Origin: Sulfuritortus calidifontis
GTDB taxonomy: Bacteria; Pseudomonadota; Gammaproteobacteria; Burkholderiales; Thiobacillaceae
DNA length: 64,000 nt
NCBI RefSeq assembly: GCF_003967275.1
Contig: NZ_AP018721.1
Location: 1,922,001 to 1,986,000, forward strand
Reading direction: 5' to 3'
Part shown: positions 25,753 through 35,409 of the stretch, piece after piece
Numbering within the stretch: position 1 is the stretch's first letter
Layout of the letters: each line of letters begins with the position of its first letter
Program-made: the position numbers and the translations under genes
Notes under the pieces: generated by a model
What the model was told of the DNA's origin: nothing
Database searches by the model: none
The model's input: the letters and a program-made list of their open reading frames with translations, nothing else

Positions 25753-27714
25753 ATGCATACCACTCTGGGCCTGATCGTCTTCCTCCTCGCCGCCGCCGTG
25801 CTGGCGACCACCCTGTTTCGCGCGCTCAACCTGCCCGCCCTGCTAGGCTATATCGCCATCGGCGTCATCGTCGGGCCGTCCGCCCTCGCCCTGGCGCCAA
25901 GCTCCGAAGAAGGCCGACATCTGGCCGAATTCGGCGTGGTCTTCCTGATGTTCTCCATCGGCCTCGAATTCTCCCTGGCCAAGCTCAGGGTCATGCGCCG
26001 CCAGGTCTTCGGCTTCGGCGGCCTGCAGGTGATCCTGTCCATGCTGGCCGGCCTGGCGGCCGGCCTTGCCCTCGGCCTGGGCTGGGCCGCCGGGGTCGCC
26101 CTGGGCGGGGTGCTGGCCATGTCCTCCACCGCCATCGTCAGCAAGCTTCTGGCCGACCAGAACGAGCTGGACCAGCCGCACGGCAAGCTGATTCTGGGCG
26201 CCCTGCTGTTCCAGGACCTGGCGGTGGTGCCGCTCTTGATCTTCATCCCCTCCCTCGCCTCCGGCGGCGACATGTTCGGCGAACTGGCCCAGGCCGGGCT
26301 CAAGGCGGTCATCGGCCTCGGCCTGATCCTGACGCTGGGCCAGAAGCTGCTGCGGCCCTGGTTCCATCTCATCGCCAAGCGCAAGTCGAGCGAGCTGTTC
26401 ATGCTCAACGTGCTGCTGATCACCCTGGGCCTGGCCTATGCCACCGAGGTGGCCGGGCTGTCCCTGGCCCTGGGCGCCTTCGTCGCCGGCGTGCTGATCT
26501 CGGAGACCGAATACCGCTATCAGGTGGAAAGCGACATCCGCCCCTTCCGCGACGTGCTCATGGGCCTGTTCTTCATCTCGGTCGGCATGCTGCTCGACCT
26601 CAACATGGTCGCCCAGCACTGGGGCGTGCTGCTGCTGGTCACCACCGCCCTGGTCGGGCTCAAGTTCGCCCTGGTCGCGCTTCTGGCCTGGGCGCTGCGC
26701 GAGCCGGCGCACATCGCCGTGCGCACCGGCCTGGGCCTGGCCCAGGGTGGCGAGTTCGGCCTGGTGCTGCTCGGCCTCACCGCCAGCCACGGCCTGATCG
26801 GCCCCGGCATGGAGCAGACCGTGCTCGCCGCCCTGATGCTGTCGATGATCGCCGCCCCCTTCCTGGTGCAATACAGCCAGCGCATCGTCCAGCGCCTGGC
26901 CGGCAGCGAATGGCTGCACCGGGCACAGGACGTCCACGCCATCGCGGTGAAAAGCTTCGGCGTATCCGATCACGTCATCCTCTGCGGCTACGGCCGCAAC
27001 GGCCAGGGCCTGGCCCGGATGCTGGAGGCCGAGGGCGTGCCGTTCATGGCCCTCGACGACGATCCTGGCCGCATCAAGGCCGCGGTCGCCGCCGGCGACA
27101 ACGTGGTGTTCGGCGACTCGACCCGGACCGAGGTGCTGATGGCTGCCGGCATCCGCCGCGCCCGCGCCGTGGCCATCACCTTCGCCGACACCGGCGCCGC
27201 GCTCAAGGTACTGGCCGCCGTCCAGCACCTGAAGCCCGGCATGCCGGTGATCGTGCGCACCATCGACGAGAACGACCTCGACCGACTGAAGGAGGCCGGT
27301 GCCACGGAGGTGGTGCCCGAGGTGTTGGAAGGCGCCCTGATGCTGGGCTCGCAAACCCTGCTTATGGCCGGCGTGCCGCTGGCCACCGTGCTCAAGCGCA
27401 TCCGCCAGATGCGCGAACAGCGCTACAGCTCGCTGCGCGGCTTCTTCTCCGGCCTGGACGAGGCGGAGCAGAACCAGAACGAGCAGGAACGTCTGCTGCC
27501 GCTGCACATCACCCCCAACCTCAAGTGCGTGGACATGCGCCTGGGCGACCTCGAGCTGGACGACATCGGGGTGCAGGTGGTCGCCGTGCGCCGACACGGT
27601 ATCCGCGGCTCGGAGCCCAATGCCGACACGGTTTTGCAGGCAGGCGACATCATCATCCTGCGCGGGGCGCCGGATGGGCTTGCCGCCGCCGAAATGCGCC
27701 TGGGCGCGGTTTAA
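25753..27714 (+). CDS. CPA2-family cation:proton antiporter with RCK domains
   Basis: The 653-residue inner-membrane protein has about 12 transmembrane segments, including LEFSLAKLRVMRRQVFGFGG and GALLFQDLAVVPLL. A cytoplasmic RCK_N domain follows (HVILCGYGRNGQGLARML), then a RCK_C/TrkA-C domain (IGVQVVAVRRHG, AGDIIILRGAP). It is a KefB/YbaL-type K+ or Na+/H+ exchanger gated by nucleotide or thiol ligands. The specific ion cannot be told from sequence. It diverges from kdsD. Confidence 0.9.
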   Translation: MHTTLGLIVFLLAAAVLATTLFRALNLPALLGYIAIGVIVGPSALALAPSSEEGRHLAEFGVVFLMFSIGLEFSLAKLRVMRRQVFGFGGLQVILSMLAGLAAGLALGLGWAAGVALGGVLAMSSTAIVSKLLADQNELDQPHGKLILGALLFQDLAVVPLLIFIPSLASGGDMFGELAQAGLKAVIGLGLILTLGQKLLRPWFHLIAKRKSSELFMLNVLLITLGLAYATEVAGLSLALGAFVAGVLISETEYRYQVESDIRPFRDVLMGLFFISVGMLLDLNMVAQHWGVLLLVTTALVGLKFALVALLAWALREPAHIAVRTGLGLAQGGEFGLVLLGLTASHGLIGPGMEQTVLAALMLSMIAAPFLVQYSQRIVQRLAGSEWLHRAQDVHAIAVKSFGVSDHVILCGYGRNGQGLARMLEAEGVPFMALDDDPGRIKAAVAAGDNVVFGDSTRTEVLMAAGIRRARAVAITFADTGAALKVLAAVQHLKPGMPVIVRTIDENDLDRLKEAGATEVVPEVLEGALMLGSQTLLMAGVPLATVLKRIRQMREQRYSSLRGFFSGLDEAEQNQNEQERLLPLHITPNLKCVDMRLGDLELDDIGVQVVAVRRHGIRGSEPNADTVLQAGDIIILRGAPDGLAAAEMRLGAV

Positions 27715-27759
27715 ACTTTCCCGACAGTTCCATTCACACCACCAGACGAAGGGATAGCA

Positions 27760-29064
27760 ATGTTGCGATGGCTGGCAGGTCTGTTCGGCAACTCCCCCGA
27801 CAAGCGCAAGGCGACGCAGCAGCCCGGTGAGACGGCGGGGACGGCGAGCTTCCTCGGCCGCAGCCCCATCCTGAACCGCAAACTGGCCGTCATCGGCTAT
27901 GAGTTCCAGGCCCGGCAGGCGATGGACGCCGGCCTGCTCGACAAGCTCATCCAGGAAGGTGAAACCCTGTTCAGCGGCCGCCGCCTGACCTTCGTCCCCC
28001 TGCATCCGGCGTCGCTCGACCTGCCGCAAGTGGCCCGGCTGCCCGCGACCGGCGCCGTGTTACGGCTTTCCGCCCCCGGCCAGCCGGTCTCGCCCGAACA
28101 GGCCGAGACCATCCTGATGCAGGCGCAACAGCTGCGGGCACAGGGCTACGCCTTCGCAGTCGATGCGACTTTGGCGGTCGGCCCCCTGGCCGCCCTGCTG
28201 CCCAGCGCCCGCTACCTCACGCTCGACGTCAAGGGCGGCGATCCGGTCTGGCTGCTCGAACAGCAGAAACGCTGCGCTGCCGCCTACCCCAACGCCCAAC
28301 TGATCGCGCGCAACATCGACTCGCTGGAAATGCTCGACGCCTGCCGCAAGCTGGGCTTCCACGGCTTCCAAGGCACCTACCTGACCGGCCAGAAGGACTG
28401 GGCCCAGCCCCGGGTCGACGGCAGCCGCAGCGTCATCCTCGAACTGATCGGTTGTTTGAAACAGGAAGACGTCGACTTCAAGGTCCTGGCCCGCATCGCC
28501 AGCCAGGACGTCAGCCTCTATTACCGCCTGCTGCGCTATGCCAACTCGGCTGCCTTCGGCCTGAACAAGAAATACGATTCGCTGGAACAGGCCATGGTCC
28601 TGCTCGGCCGCCAAGGCCTGCACCAGTGGCTGACCCTGATGCTGTTCTGCAGCAGCCAAGGCGGCGAGCTGGATGTCGCCCTGCGCGAGACCGCCTTCGC
28701 CCGCGCCCGCCTGGTCGAGCTCCTGGTCCAGGGCAAATGCAGCCGGGCCGAAGGCGAGCAGGCCTTCCTGGTCGGCCTGCTCTCCCTGGTCGACGCCCTG
28801 TTCCAGATGCCGCTCGAAGACGTGCTGCAAAAGCTGGCCCTGCCCGAGCCGGTGCTCGACGCCCTGCTCCACCGCAGCGGCAAGTTCGGCACCTACCTGA
28901 GTCTGGCCATCGCCTGCGAGAAGGGGTACGAAGGTGCAGTCGAGGAACTGGCCAAGGAATGCGGCCTGTCCAGCGACCAGGTCAACGCCAAGCACCTGGC
29001 CGCCCTGAACTGGGCGCTGGAATTCAACGACAAGCTGGACGAGCTGGACCGGGAGCAGCCCTAG
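27760..29064 (+). CDS. Degenerate EAL domain plus HDOD signalling protein
   Basis: The 434-residue protein combines an N-terminal EAL-like domain (about residues 35-215) with a C-terminal HDOD domain (about 225-420; FKVLARIASQDVSLYYRLLRYANSAAFG). In the EAL part YEFQAR stands where EALLR-type motifs should be and the acidic DD(F/L)G motif is absent, so c-di-GMP hydrolysis is unlikely. YuxH-type proteins of this layout act as signalling scaffolds. No membrane segment is seen. It starts 46 bases after the antiporter. Confidence 0.82.
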   Translation: MLRWLAGLFGNSPDKRKATQQPGETAGTASFLGRSPILNRKLAVIGYEFQARQAMDAGLLDKLIQEGETLFSGRRLTFVPLHPASLDLPQVARLPATGAVLRLSAPGQPVSPEQAETILMQAQQLRAQGYAFAVDATLAVGPLAALLPSARYLTLDVKGGDPVWLLEQQKRCAAAYPNAQLIARNIDSLEMLDACRKLGFHGFQGTYLTGQKDWAQPRVDGSRSVILELIGCLKQEDVDFKVLARIASQDVSLYYRLLRYANSAAFGLNKKYDSLEQAMVLLGRQGLHQWLTLMLFCSSQGGELDVALRETAFARARLVELLVQGKCSRAEGEQAFLVGLLSLVDALFQMPLEDVLQKLALPEPVLDALLHRSGKFGTYLSLAIACEKGYEGAVEELAKECGLSSDQVNAKHLAALNWALEFNDKLDELDREQP

Positions 29065-29090
29065 TCGGCTGCCGCCCCTCCAAGAGGCGC

Positions 29091-29167
29091 CGTCATTCCC
29101 GCGAAGGCGGGAATCCATAAACCACGTTTCGCGAACCCCTGGATTCCCGCTTCCGCGGAAATGACCG
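29091..29167. repeat. Dispersed palindrome with ATTCCC-N8-GGGAAT core
   Basis: The 77-bp element begins CGTCATTCCCGCGAAGGC, contains GGGAATCCA and later TGGATTCCCGC, and ends with a complement of its start. The core ATTCCC-N8-GGGAAT has the form of the Neisseria dRS3 repeat. It fills the gap between two convergent genes and shares its CGTCATTCCCG end with the element at 12547. Confidence 0.6.
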
Positions 29168-29179
29168 GCTTGAGTCGCC

Positions 29180-29908
29180 TCAGCCGGCTGCCGCCTCCAC
29201 CATCAGCCGCTTCATCTCAGCCACCGCCTGCTCCCAGCCGACGAACAGGGCCTGGGCGACGATGGCGTGGCCGATGTTGAGCTCCGCCACGCCCGGGATG
29301 CCGGCGATCTCATGCACGTTGTGATAGTGCAGGCCGTGGCCGGCGTTCACCTGCAGGCCCAGCTTGAGGCCGTATGCCACCGCGCTCCTGATGCGGGCCA
29401 GCTCGCTCGCGGCCTCCACCTCGGTGCGGGCATCGGCGAAGCGGCCGGTGTGGATCTCCACCACCGGGGCGCCGGCGGCCCTGGCCGCCTCCAGCTGCTC
29501 GGTGTCGGCATCGATGAACAGCGACACCCGGATGCCGGCGGCGCCCAGGCGGGCGCAGGCATCCTTGATGCGCTCCAATTGGCCGGCCACGTCCAGGCCC
29601 CCCTCGGTGGTCAGCTCCTGCCGCCGCTCCGGCACCAGACAGACATCCTGCGGTTTCACGTCGAGGGCGATGGCGATCATCTCCTCGGTCACCGCCATCT
29701 CCAGGTTCATCCGGGTCTGCAGGCATTGGCGCAGGATGCGCACGTCGGCGTCCTGGATGTGCCGGCGATCCTCGCGCAAGTGCAGGGTGATCGAGTCGGC
29801 CCCCGCTGTCTCCGCCATCAGCGCCGCCTGCACCGGGCTGGGATAGGGCGTGCCGCGCGCCTGGCGCAGGGTGGCGATGTGGTCGATGTTGACGCCGAGC
29901 TTGATCAT
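29180..29908 (-). CDS. pdxJ: Pyridoxine 5'-phosphate synthase
   Basis: The 242-residue TIM-barrel enzyme joins 3-hydroxy-1-aminoacetone phosphate and deoxyxylulose-5-phosphate to pyridoxine phosphate. Conserved segments are [17 protein letters not shown] at the start, [14 protein letters not shown] and [10 protein letters not shown]. It overlaps recO by four bases. The acpS gene that often follows pdxJ is absent here; a repeat and a convergent gene come next. Confidence 0.97.
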   Translation of the reverse strand: MIKLGVNIDHIATLRQARGTPYPSPVQAALMAETAGADSITLHLREDRRHIQDADVRILRQCLQTRMNLEMAVTEEMIAIALDVKPQDVCLVPERRQELTTEGGLDVAGQLERIKDACARLGAAGIRVSLFIDADTEQLEAARAAGAPVVEIHTGRFADARTEVEAASELARIRSAVAYGLKLGLQVNAGHGLHYHNVHEIAGIPGVAELNIGHAIVAQALFVGWEQAVAEMKRLMVEAAAG

Positions 29909-30612
29909 ATCTTTTGCAAATCGATGAGGAGTTGTCGGGTCGCCAGCGGCTTGTCGCCCAGGTAATGGGCCAAAAGCTGGCGCATGAGTAGTTTACTCTC
30001 GGCCAGGGTGCGCGGGTCCGAGTAGTCGCCGGCGGCCATGTCGAGCAGGGTCTTGCCGGCATAGGCCGGGCCGCCGGCAGCCGGCGCGGTGACGCCGAGG
30101 TCGAGGGCGTAGCCGTAGCGTTCGTCCGGCTCGACCTGCTGGCCGCTGCCGGCGAGGTGGGTGAGGGTCTGGGCGTAGCCCAGTTCGGTGAGCAGGGCGA
30201 GTTCGAACCGACGCAGCACCGGCTCGGCCTCCAGGCCGTCGGCCAGTTCCCGCAGGGTCGCCAGATACTGGTCGTACAGGGCCTCGTGCGGGTCGCCCGG
30301 CGGCAACAGGCGCATGAGCAGCTCGTTGAGATAGAAGCCGCACATCAGGGCGGCGCCCGCCAGGCTGCGGCCGTCGCCCTGCCACTCGACCGCGTGCAGG
30401 GTGTGCAGCGGGCCCTTGCCGAACCAGCCGAAGGCGAGCGGCTGGAAGGGCAGCAGCTTGGCCTTGAGCGCCGAATGCGGCCGGCGCGCGCCGCGCGCCA
30501 TCAGGCTGATGCGGCCGTGGCGGCGGGTAAAGGCCTCGATCAGCAGGCTGGTCTCCTTGTAGGGCTGGCTGTGGAGGACCAGGCCGATCTCGCCGTCGAT
30601 GCGTTCAGGCAT
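29905..30612 (-). CDS. recO: DNA repair protein RecO
   Basis: The 235-residue protein has the N-terminal OB-fold ([21 protein letters not shown] then [13 protein letters not shown]) and a helical C-terminal domain typical of RecO without the zinc site. RecO loads RecA in the RecFOR pathway. It lies between era and pdxJ as in other betaproteobacteria. A palindromic repeat separates it from era. Confidence 0.95.
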   Translation of the reverse strand: MPERIDGEIGLVLHSQPYKETSLLIEAFTRRHGRISLMARGARRPHSALKAKLLPFQPLAFGWFGKGPLHTLHAVEWQGDGRSLAGAALMCGFYLNELLMRLLPPGDPHEALYDQYLATLRELADGLEAEPVLRRFELALLTELGYAQTLTHLAGSGQQVEPDERYGYALDLGVTAPAAGGPAYAGKTLLDMAAGDYSDPRTLAESKLLMRQLLAHYLGDKPLATRQLLIDLQKI

Positions 30613-30675
30613 GATCGAGATGGCATGAATCGACGGATACCGGGCAAGGGCGCCGCATGACGGGAGAACATATGC

Positions 30676-30760
30676 CGTCCCTCACCCCCATCCCCTCTCC
30701 CGGAGGGAGAGGGGTGTTAAAGCCCTTCCCCCCTAAGGGGAAGGGTCGGGATGAGGGAAA
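30676..30760. repeat. C-rich palindromic intergenic repeat, copy 2
   Basis: Two hairpins stand in tandem: CCCCTCTCCC-GGA-GGGAGAGGGG (30692-30714) and CCCTTCCCC-CCTAA-GGGGAAGGG (30723-30745). They are framed by CCCTCACCCC and GGGATGAGGG. The same lead and first stem occur at 10993-11030. It fills the era-recO gap. Confidence 0.6.
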
Positions 30761-30790
30761 AACACCGATCATTTATCTAGCCAGATAGCG

Positions 30791-31690
30791 CTAGCCATAG
30801 CCGAAGCGCTTGAGCAGGCCGATGTTGTCGGTCCAGCCGCCCTTGACCTTGACCCAGCAGTCGAGGAAGACCTTGGCGCCGAACAGGCGCTCCATGTCCT
30901 GCCGCGCCTCGGTGGCGATGCGTTTCAGCTTCTCGCCCTTCCTGCCGAGCAGGATGGGCTTGTGGCCCTCGCGCTCGATCCAGATGGTGGCGGCGATGCG
31001 GATCAGGCCGCGCCCGGCCCCGGCCTTGAGCGGCGGCTCTTCCTCGAACTTCTCGATGGTCACCGCCACGGCATAAGGGATCTCGTCGCCGGTCAGGCGG
31101 AACACCTTCTCGCGCAGGATCTCGGCGGCCAGGAAGCGCTCGCTGCGGTCGGTGATGGCGTCTTCCTCGAACATGGGCGCCGCCTCGGGCAGCAGGGGTT
31201 TGAGCACTTCGAGCAGATAGTCGCCATCCTCGGGTTTGAGCGCCGACACCGGCACGATGGCGGCGAAGTCGAAGCGCTTGGCCATGGCCTCGAGGAAGGG
31301 CAGCAAGGCCGCCTTGTCCTCGACCTGGTCGATCTTGTTCACGGCCAGGATCACCGGCCTTTCCTTGGGCAAGAGGCGCAACACCTGCTCGTCGGCCTCG
31401 CCGTATTTCATGGCCTCGACCACCCAGACCACCGCGTCCATGTCGGCCAGGGTCTCGGTCACGGTGCGGTTCATCGCCGCGTTGAGCGCGCTGCGGTGGC
31501 GGGTCTGGAAGCCCGGGGTGTCGGCGAAGACGAACTGGGCGTCGGCCAGGGTGCGCACGCCGAGGATGCGGTCGCGCGTGGTCTGCGGCTTGCTCGAGGT
31601 GATGCTGATCTTGGCCCCGACCAGCAGGTTGACCAGGGTGGACTTGCCGACGTTGGGTCGGCCGACGACGGCGATCAGGCCGGTGCGCAT
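30791..31690 (-). CDS. era: GTPase Era
   Basis: The 299-residue GTPase has G1 VVGRPNVGKSTLVN, the G2 region KPQTTRD, G3 DTPGFQ and G4 NKID, then a C-terminal KH domain with REGHKPILLGRKGEKLKRI. It binds 16S rRNA during 30S assembly. ATG 31690 gives the family start MRTGLIAVVGRPN; it is five bases from the rnc stop. Confidence 0.97.
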   Translation of the reverse strand: MRTGLIAVVGRPNVGKSTLVNLLVGAKISITSSKPQTTRDRILGVRTLADAQFVFADTPGFQTRHRSALNAAMNRTVTETLADMDAVVWVVEAMKYGEADEQVLRLLPKERPVILAVNKIDQVEDKAALLPFLEAMAKRFDFAAIVPVSALKPEDGDYLLEVLKPLLPEAAPMFEEDAITDRSERFLAAEILREKVFRLTGDEIPYAVAVTIEKFEEEPPLKAGAGRGLIRIAATIWIEREGHKPILLGRKGEKLKRIATEARQDMERLFGAKVFLDCWVKVKGGWTDNIGLLKRFGYG

Positions 31691-31695
31691 GGCGT

Positions 31696-32373
31696 TCAGT
31701 GCCCGGCCAACTGGGCATAGGCCGCGCCGGCGGCGGCCTGCTCGGCCGCCTTGCGGCTGTTGCCGGTGCCCTGGCAGCGCAGGCCCAATGCCTCGATGCG
31801 GCACTCGACGGTGAACACCTGGGCATGGGCCTGGCCGGTCACCGCCACCAGCTGGTAATCGGGCAGGCCCTTGCGCCGCGCCTGCAGCCATTCCTGCAGC
31901 AGCGTCTTGGCGTCCTTGCCCTGGGTGTGCGGGTCGATCGCCACCACGGCCGGCCCCATCAGGCGTTCGATCACGCCCTCGGCCGCGGGAAACCCGGCAT
32001 CGAGGAAGGCCGCGCCGAACAGCGATTCCAGGGCATCGGCCAGGATCGACGGCCGGTCGGCCCCACCGCTCCTGAGTTCGCCCTCGCCCAGCTTGAGGTA
32101 AGCACCCAGGCCGATGCGGCGCGCCACCTCGCACAGGCTTTGCTGATTCACCAGATTGGCGCGCAGGCGCGAGAGCTGGCCTTCCTGCAACTGCTGGAAG
32201 CGCCGATAGAGCATGAGCCCGACTACGCAGTTGAGCACGCTGTCGCCGAGAAACTCCAGGCGCTCATTGTTCCTGGCCGCGTAACTGCGGTGGGTCAGCG
32301 CCTGCTCCAACAGCTCGCGCTGGCCGAAACGATGGCCGATGCGCGCCTCCAGACTGGCGAGATCCGCGGTCAT
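31696..32373 (-). CDS. rnc: Ribonuclease III
   Basis: The 225-residue enzyme has the catalytic signature [16 protein letters not shown], a second acidic cluster in [14 protein letters not shown] and a C-terminal dsRNA-binding domain ([20 protein letters not shown]). It cleaves double-stranded RNA in rRNA processing. It overlaps the DUF4845 gene by four bases. Confidence 0.97.
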   Translation of the reverse strand: MTADLASLEARIGHRFGQRELLEQALTHRSYAARNNERLEFLGDSVLNCVVGLMLYRRFQQLQEGQLSRLRANLVNQQSLCEVARRIGLGAYLKLGEGELRSGGADRPSILADALESLFGAAFLDAGFPAAEGVIERLMGPAVVAIDPHTQGKDAKTLLQEWLQARRKGLPDYQLVAVTGQAHAQVFTVECRIEALGLRCQGTGNSRKAAEQAAAGAAYAQLAGH

Positions 32374-32738
32374 TGCCCCGCTTTGCCGCCGGCCTGGGTC
32401 TCGAAGTCAATGCACAGATTGACCTTGCCCATCAGCGGCTGGCGCACGGAATAGGCCAGCTTCGCGGTCACCCCCTGCGGGCCGCGCTCGATCAGGAGGT
32501 CGCGCGGGGTGACCCGGGTGATGTTGTTGATCGACAGCTGCTTGCCGAATTTTTCCATGATCTCGGCGTCGCTGACGTTGTCCAGGCTGGGTTGGGCCAT
32601 GGTCTCCTCGACCATCTTCTTCAGCGTGAAGTATTCGATGTAGGCCGGCACCACACGCATGGCCATGATGCCGCCGAAGATGACCACGATGACGAGCAGC
32701 AGCATGCTGATCAGGCTGAACCCCTTTTGCTTGGACAT
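32370..32738 (-). CDS. DUF4845 membrane-anchored protein
   Basis: The 122-residue protein has an N-terminal membrane segment preceded by a short basic tail ([20 protein letters not shown]) and a small extracytoplasmic domain. The start resembles a type IV pilin leader (KGF...) but lacks the usual glutamate at +5. Proteins of this kind sit between lepB and rnc in many beta- and gammaproteobacteria; no function is established. AGGAGGAG precedes the ATG. Confidence 0.8.
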   Translation of the reverse strand: MSKQKGFSLISMLLLVIVVIFGGIMAMRVVPAYIEYFTLKKMVEETMAQPSLDNVSDAEIMEKFGKQLSINNITRVTPRDLLIERGPQGVTAKLAYSVRQPLMGKVNLCIDFETQAGGKAGQ

Positions 32739-32746
32739 GTCTCCTC

Positions 32747-33553
32747 CTATTCGATGAAGTGGCCGATGCGGCCGAACTCGCCGAAGTTCCACCAGATCAT
32801 GAAGGCGCGGCCGACGATGTTGCGGTCCGGCACGAAACCCCAGTAGCGGCTGTCGTTGCTGGCATCGCGGTTGTCGCCCATCATGAAATAGTGGCCCTCG
32901 GGCACACGACACTTGAAGCCCGACTCATTGTAGGTGCAGTTGTCGCGGTAAGGAAAATCGCCCTCGACCTGATGCACCACCACGGGCGGCGCCTCGGGCT
33001 GAATCATGACGGTGTGCCGGTGTTCACCCAGGACCTCCTGATAGGTCTGACCGTTGATGTAGTTGAGGCCGCTGCCGACGTACTGGTATTCGCCGACCCG
33101 CGCGAGCGGCACCGGCCTGCCATTGATGATCAGCTGCTTCTCGCGGTATTCCACCACATCGCCGGGCAGGCCGATGACGCGCTTGATATAGTCGAGCGAG
33201 GGGTCCTTGGGATAGCGGAAGACCATGACGTCGCCGCGCTGGGGCTGGCCGACCTCGATCAGCTTCTGGTTGATGATGGGCAGGCGGATGCCGTAGTCGT
33301 ACTTGTTGACCAGGATGAAGTCGCCGATCTCCAGGGTGGGCAGCATGGAGCCGGAGGGGATCTTGAACGGCTCGACCAGGAACGAGCGTAAGAGGAACAC
33401 CACCAGGATGACCGGAAAGAAGCTCCTGGCGTAATCGACCAGCAGCGGCAGCTTGGCGTCCTTGGCCCGGCCCTTGCCGGTGACCAGGGCATCGAACAGC
33501 CAGATGCCGCCCGAGATCAACAGGGCGACGAACAGGATCAGCGCGAAGTTCAT
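32747..33553 (-). CDS. lepB: Signal peptidase I
   Basis: The 268-residue protein has two N-terminal membrane segments and the catalytic serine in PSGSMLPTLEIGD, the lysine in DYIKRVIGLPGDVV and the GDNRDASNDSRYWGFV box. It removes signal peptides of secreted proteins at the outer face of the inner membrane. It follows lepA directly, in the standard lepA-lepB order. Confidence 0.97.
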   Translation of the reverse strand: MNFALILFVALLISGGIWLFDALVTGKGRAKDAKLPLLVDYARSFFPVILVVFLLRSFLVEPFKIPSGSMLPTLEIGDFILVNKYDYGIRLPIINQKLIEVGQPQRGDVMVFRYPKDPSLDYIKRVIGLPGDVVEYREKQLIINGRPVPLARVGEYQYVGSGLNYINGQTYQEVLGEHRHTVMIQPEAPPVVVHQVEGDFPYRDNCTYNESGFKCRVPEGHYFMMGDNRDASNDSRYWGFVPDRNIVGRAFMIWWNFGEFGRIGHFIE

Positions 33554-35350
33554 TTATTTCTCCCCCACCTGCAGGATGGCGAGGAAGGCCTCCTGCGGAA
33601 TCTCGACGTTGCCCACCTGCTTCATCCGCTTCTTGCCTTCCTTCTGCTTTTCCAGCAGCTTTTTCTTGCGGGTGATGTCGCCGCCGTAGCACTTGGCCAG
33701 CACGTTCTTGCGCAGGGCCTTCACCGTCTCGCGCGCGATGATGTGCGAGCCGATGGCCGCCTGCACCGCGACGTCGAACATCTGGCGCGGGATCAGCTCG
33801 CGCATCTTGGCCACCAGCTCACGCCCGCGATACTGCGAGGTCGAGCGGTGCACGATGAGCGACAGGGCATCGACCTTCTCGCCGTTGACCAGGACATCGA
33901 GCTTGACCAGGTCATCGGCGCGGAACTCCTTGAACTCGTAATCGAGCGAGGCATAGCCGCGCGAGGTGGATTTCAGCTTGTCGAAGAAGTCGAGCACCAC
34001 CTCGTTCAAGGGCAGATCGTATTTGAGCATGACCTGGCGGCCCATGTACTTCATGTCGACCTGGGCGCCGCGCTTCTGGTTGCACAGGGTCATCACGTTG
34101 CCCAGGTAATCCTCCGGCACCAGGATGGTGGCGGTGATGATCGGCTCGCGGATCTCCTCGATCTTGGACGGGTCGGGCAGCCGGGCCGGGTTTTCCACCT
34201 TGACCAGGCTGCCGTCGCGCATGATCACCTCGTATTCGACCGAGGGCGCGGTGGTGATCAGGTTCTGGCCGTATTCCCGCTCCAGCCGCTCCTGCACGAT
34301 CTCCATGTGCAATAGGCCCAAAAAGCCGCAGCGGAAGCCGAAGCCCAGGGCCTGCGAGGTCTCCGGCTCGAAGAACAGGCTGGCGTCGTTCAACTGCAAT
34401 TTGGTCAGGGCGTCGCGCAGCGAGTCGTAATCGTGCGACTCGACCGGATACAGGCCGGCGAAGACCTGCGGCTTGATCTCCTTGAAGCCGGGCAGGGCCT
34501 CGGCCGCCGGCTGCGCCGCCAGGGTGACGGTATCGCCCACCTTGGCGTGCTTGAGTTCCTTGATGCCGGCGATGATGAAGCCGACCTCGCCGGTGGTCAG
34601 CAGCTCACGCGGCTGCGACTTCGGAGTGAACACACCGATCTGCTCGGCCAGGTATTCGGCCCCGGTTGCCATCAGCCGGATCTTCTGCCGGACCTTGAGC
34701 TCACCATCGACCACGCGCACCAGCATGACCACGCCGACGTAGTTGTCGAACCAGGAGTCGATGACCAGGGCCTTGAGCGGCGCATTCGGTTCGCCCCTGG
34801 GCGGCGGCACCCGGGCGATCACCGCCTCCAGCACGTCCTCGATGCCGACCCCGGTCTTGGCCGAGCAGCGCACCGCGTCCTCGGCCGGGATGCCGACGAT
34901 GTCCTCGATCTCGCGGATCACCCGCTCGGGGTCGGCCGCGGGCAGGTCGATCTTGTTCAGCACCGGCACCACCTCGACCCCGAGCTCGATCGCGGTATAG
35001 CAGTTGGCCACGGTCTGCGCCTCGACCCCCTGCGAGGCATCGACCACCAGGAGCGCGCCCTCGCAGGCGGAGAGCGAGCGGCTGACCTCGTAGGAGAAAT
35101 CGACGTGGCCCGGGGTGTCGATCAGATTCAGCCGGTATTCCCGGCCGTCGCGCGCCTTGTAGCGCAGGGCCGCGGTCTGGGCCTTGATGGTGATGCCGCG
35201 CTCGCGCTCCAGGTCCATGGAGTCGAGCACCTGGGCCTCCATCTCGCGCGACTGCAGGCCGCCGCAGTACTCGATCAGGCGGTCGGCCAGGGTCGATTTG
35301 CCGTGGTCGATATGGGCGATGATGGAAAAGTTACGGATATTGTTTTGCAT
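33554..35350 (-). CDS. lepA: Elongation factor 4 (LepA)
   Basis: The 598-residue translational GTPase has G1 [15 protein letters not shown]3 DTPGHVDF, G4 NKID, and the LepA-specific C-terminal domain with [20 protein letters not shown]. It back-translocates stalled ribosomes. The ATG at 35350 must be the start, since no other Met precedes the G1 motif. No Shine-Dalgarno sequence is visible: a strong hairpin (35357-35377) ends six bases before the ATG. Confidence 0.97.
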   Translation of the reverse strand: MQNNIRNFSIIAHIDHGKSTLADRLIEYCGGLQSREMEAQVLDSMDLERERGITIKAQTAALRYKARDGREYRLNLIDTPGHVDFSYEVSRSLSACEGALLVVDASQGVEAQTVANCYTAIELGVEVVPVLNKIDLPAADPERVIREIEDIVGIPAEDAVRCSAKTGVGIEDVLEAVIARVPPPRGEPNAPLKALVIDSWFDNYVGVVMLVRVVDGELKVRQKIRLMATGAEYLAEQIGVFTPKSQPRELLTTGEVGFIIAGIKELKHAKVGDTVTLAAQPAAEALPGFKEIKPQVFAGLYPVESHDYDSLRDALTKLQLNDASLFFEPETSQALGFGFRCGFLGLLHMEIVQERLEREYGQNLITTAPSVEYEVIMRDGSLVKVENPARLPDPSKIEEIREPIITATILVPEDYLGNVMTLCNQKRGAQVDMKYMGRQVMLKYDLPLNEVVLDFFDKLKSTSRGYASLDYEFKEFRADDLVKLDVLVNGEKVDALSLIVHRSTSQYRGRELVAKMRELIPRQMFDVAVQAAIGSHIIARETVKALRKNVLAKCYGGDITRKKKLLEKQKEGKKRMKQVGNVEIPQEAFLAILQVGEK

Positions 35351-35356
35351 AAACAA

Positions 35357-35377
35357 ACGGGCGCAGCCTGCGCCCGT
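35357..35377 (-). terminator. Hairpin abutting the lepA start codon
   Basis: ACGGGCGC (35357-35364) and GCGCCCGT (35370-35377) pair over 8 bp, extendable inwards. On the minus strand TTTGTTT follows and runs into the lepA ATG. It has the form of an intrinsic terminator or attenuator for the upstream sigma-E operon and covers the lepA ribosome-binding position. Confidence 0.6.
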
Positions 35378-35409
35378 GTTCCGTTAAGGAATTGAAAAGT
35401 CGGCGAATT

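Noticed and set aside
25843-28029. A 728-codon leftward open frame
   Set aside because: It lies antisense to the cation antiporter, is His/Gln/Ala-rich without any domain, and is explained by GC-rich codon bias in the real gene.
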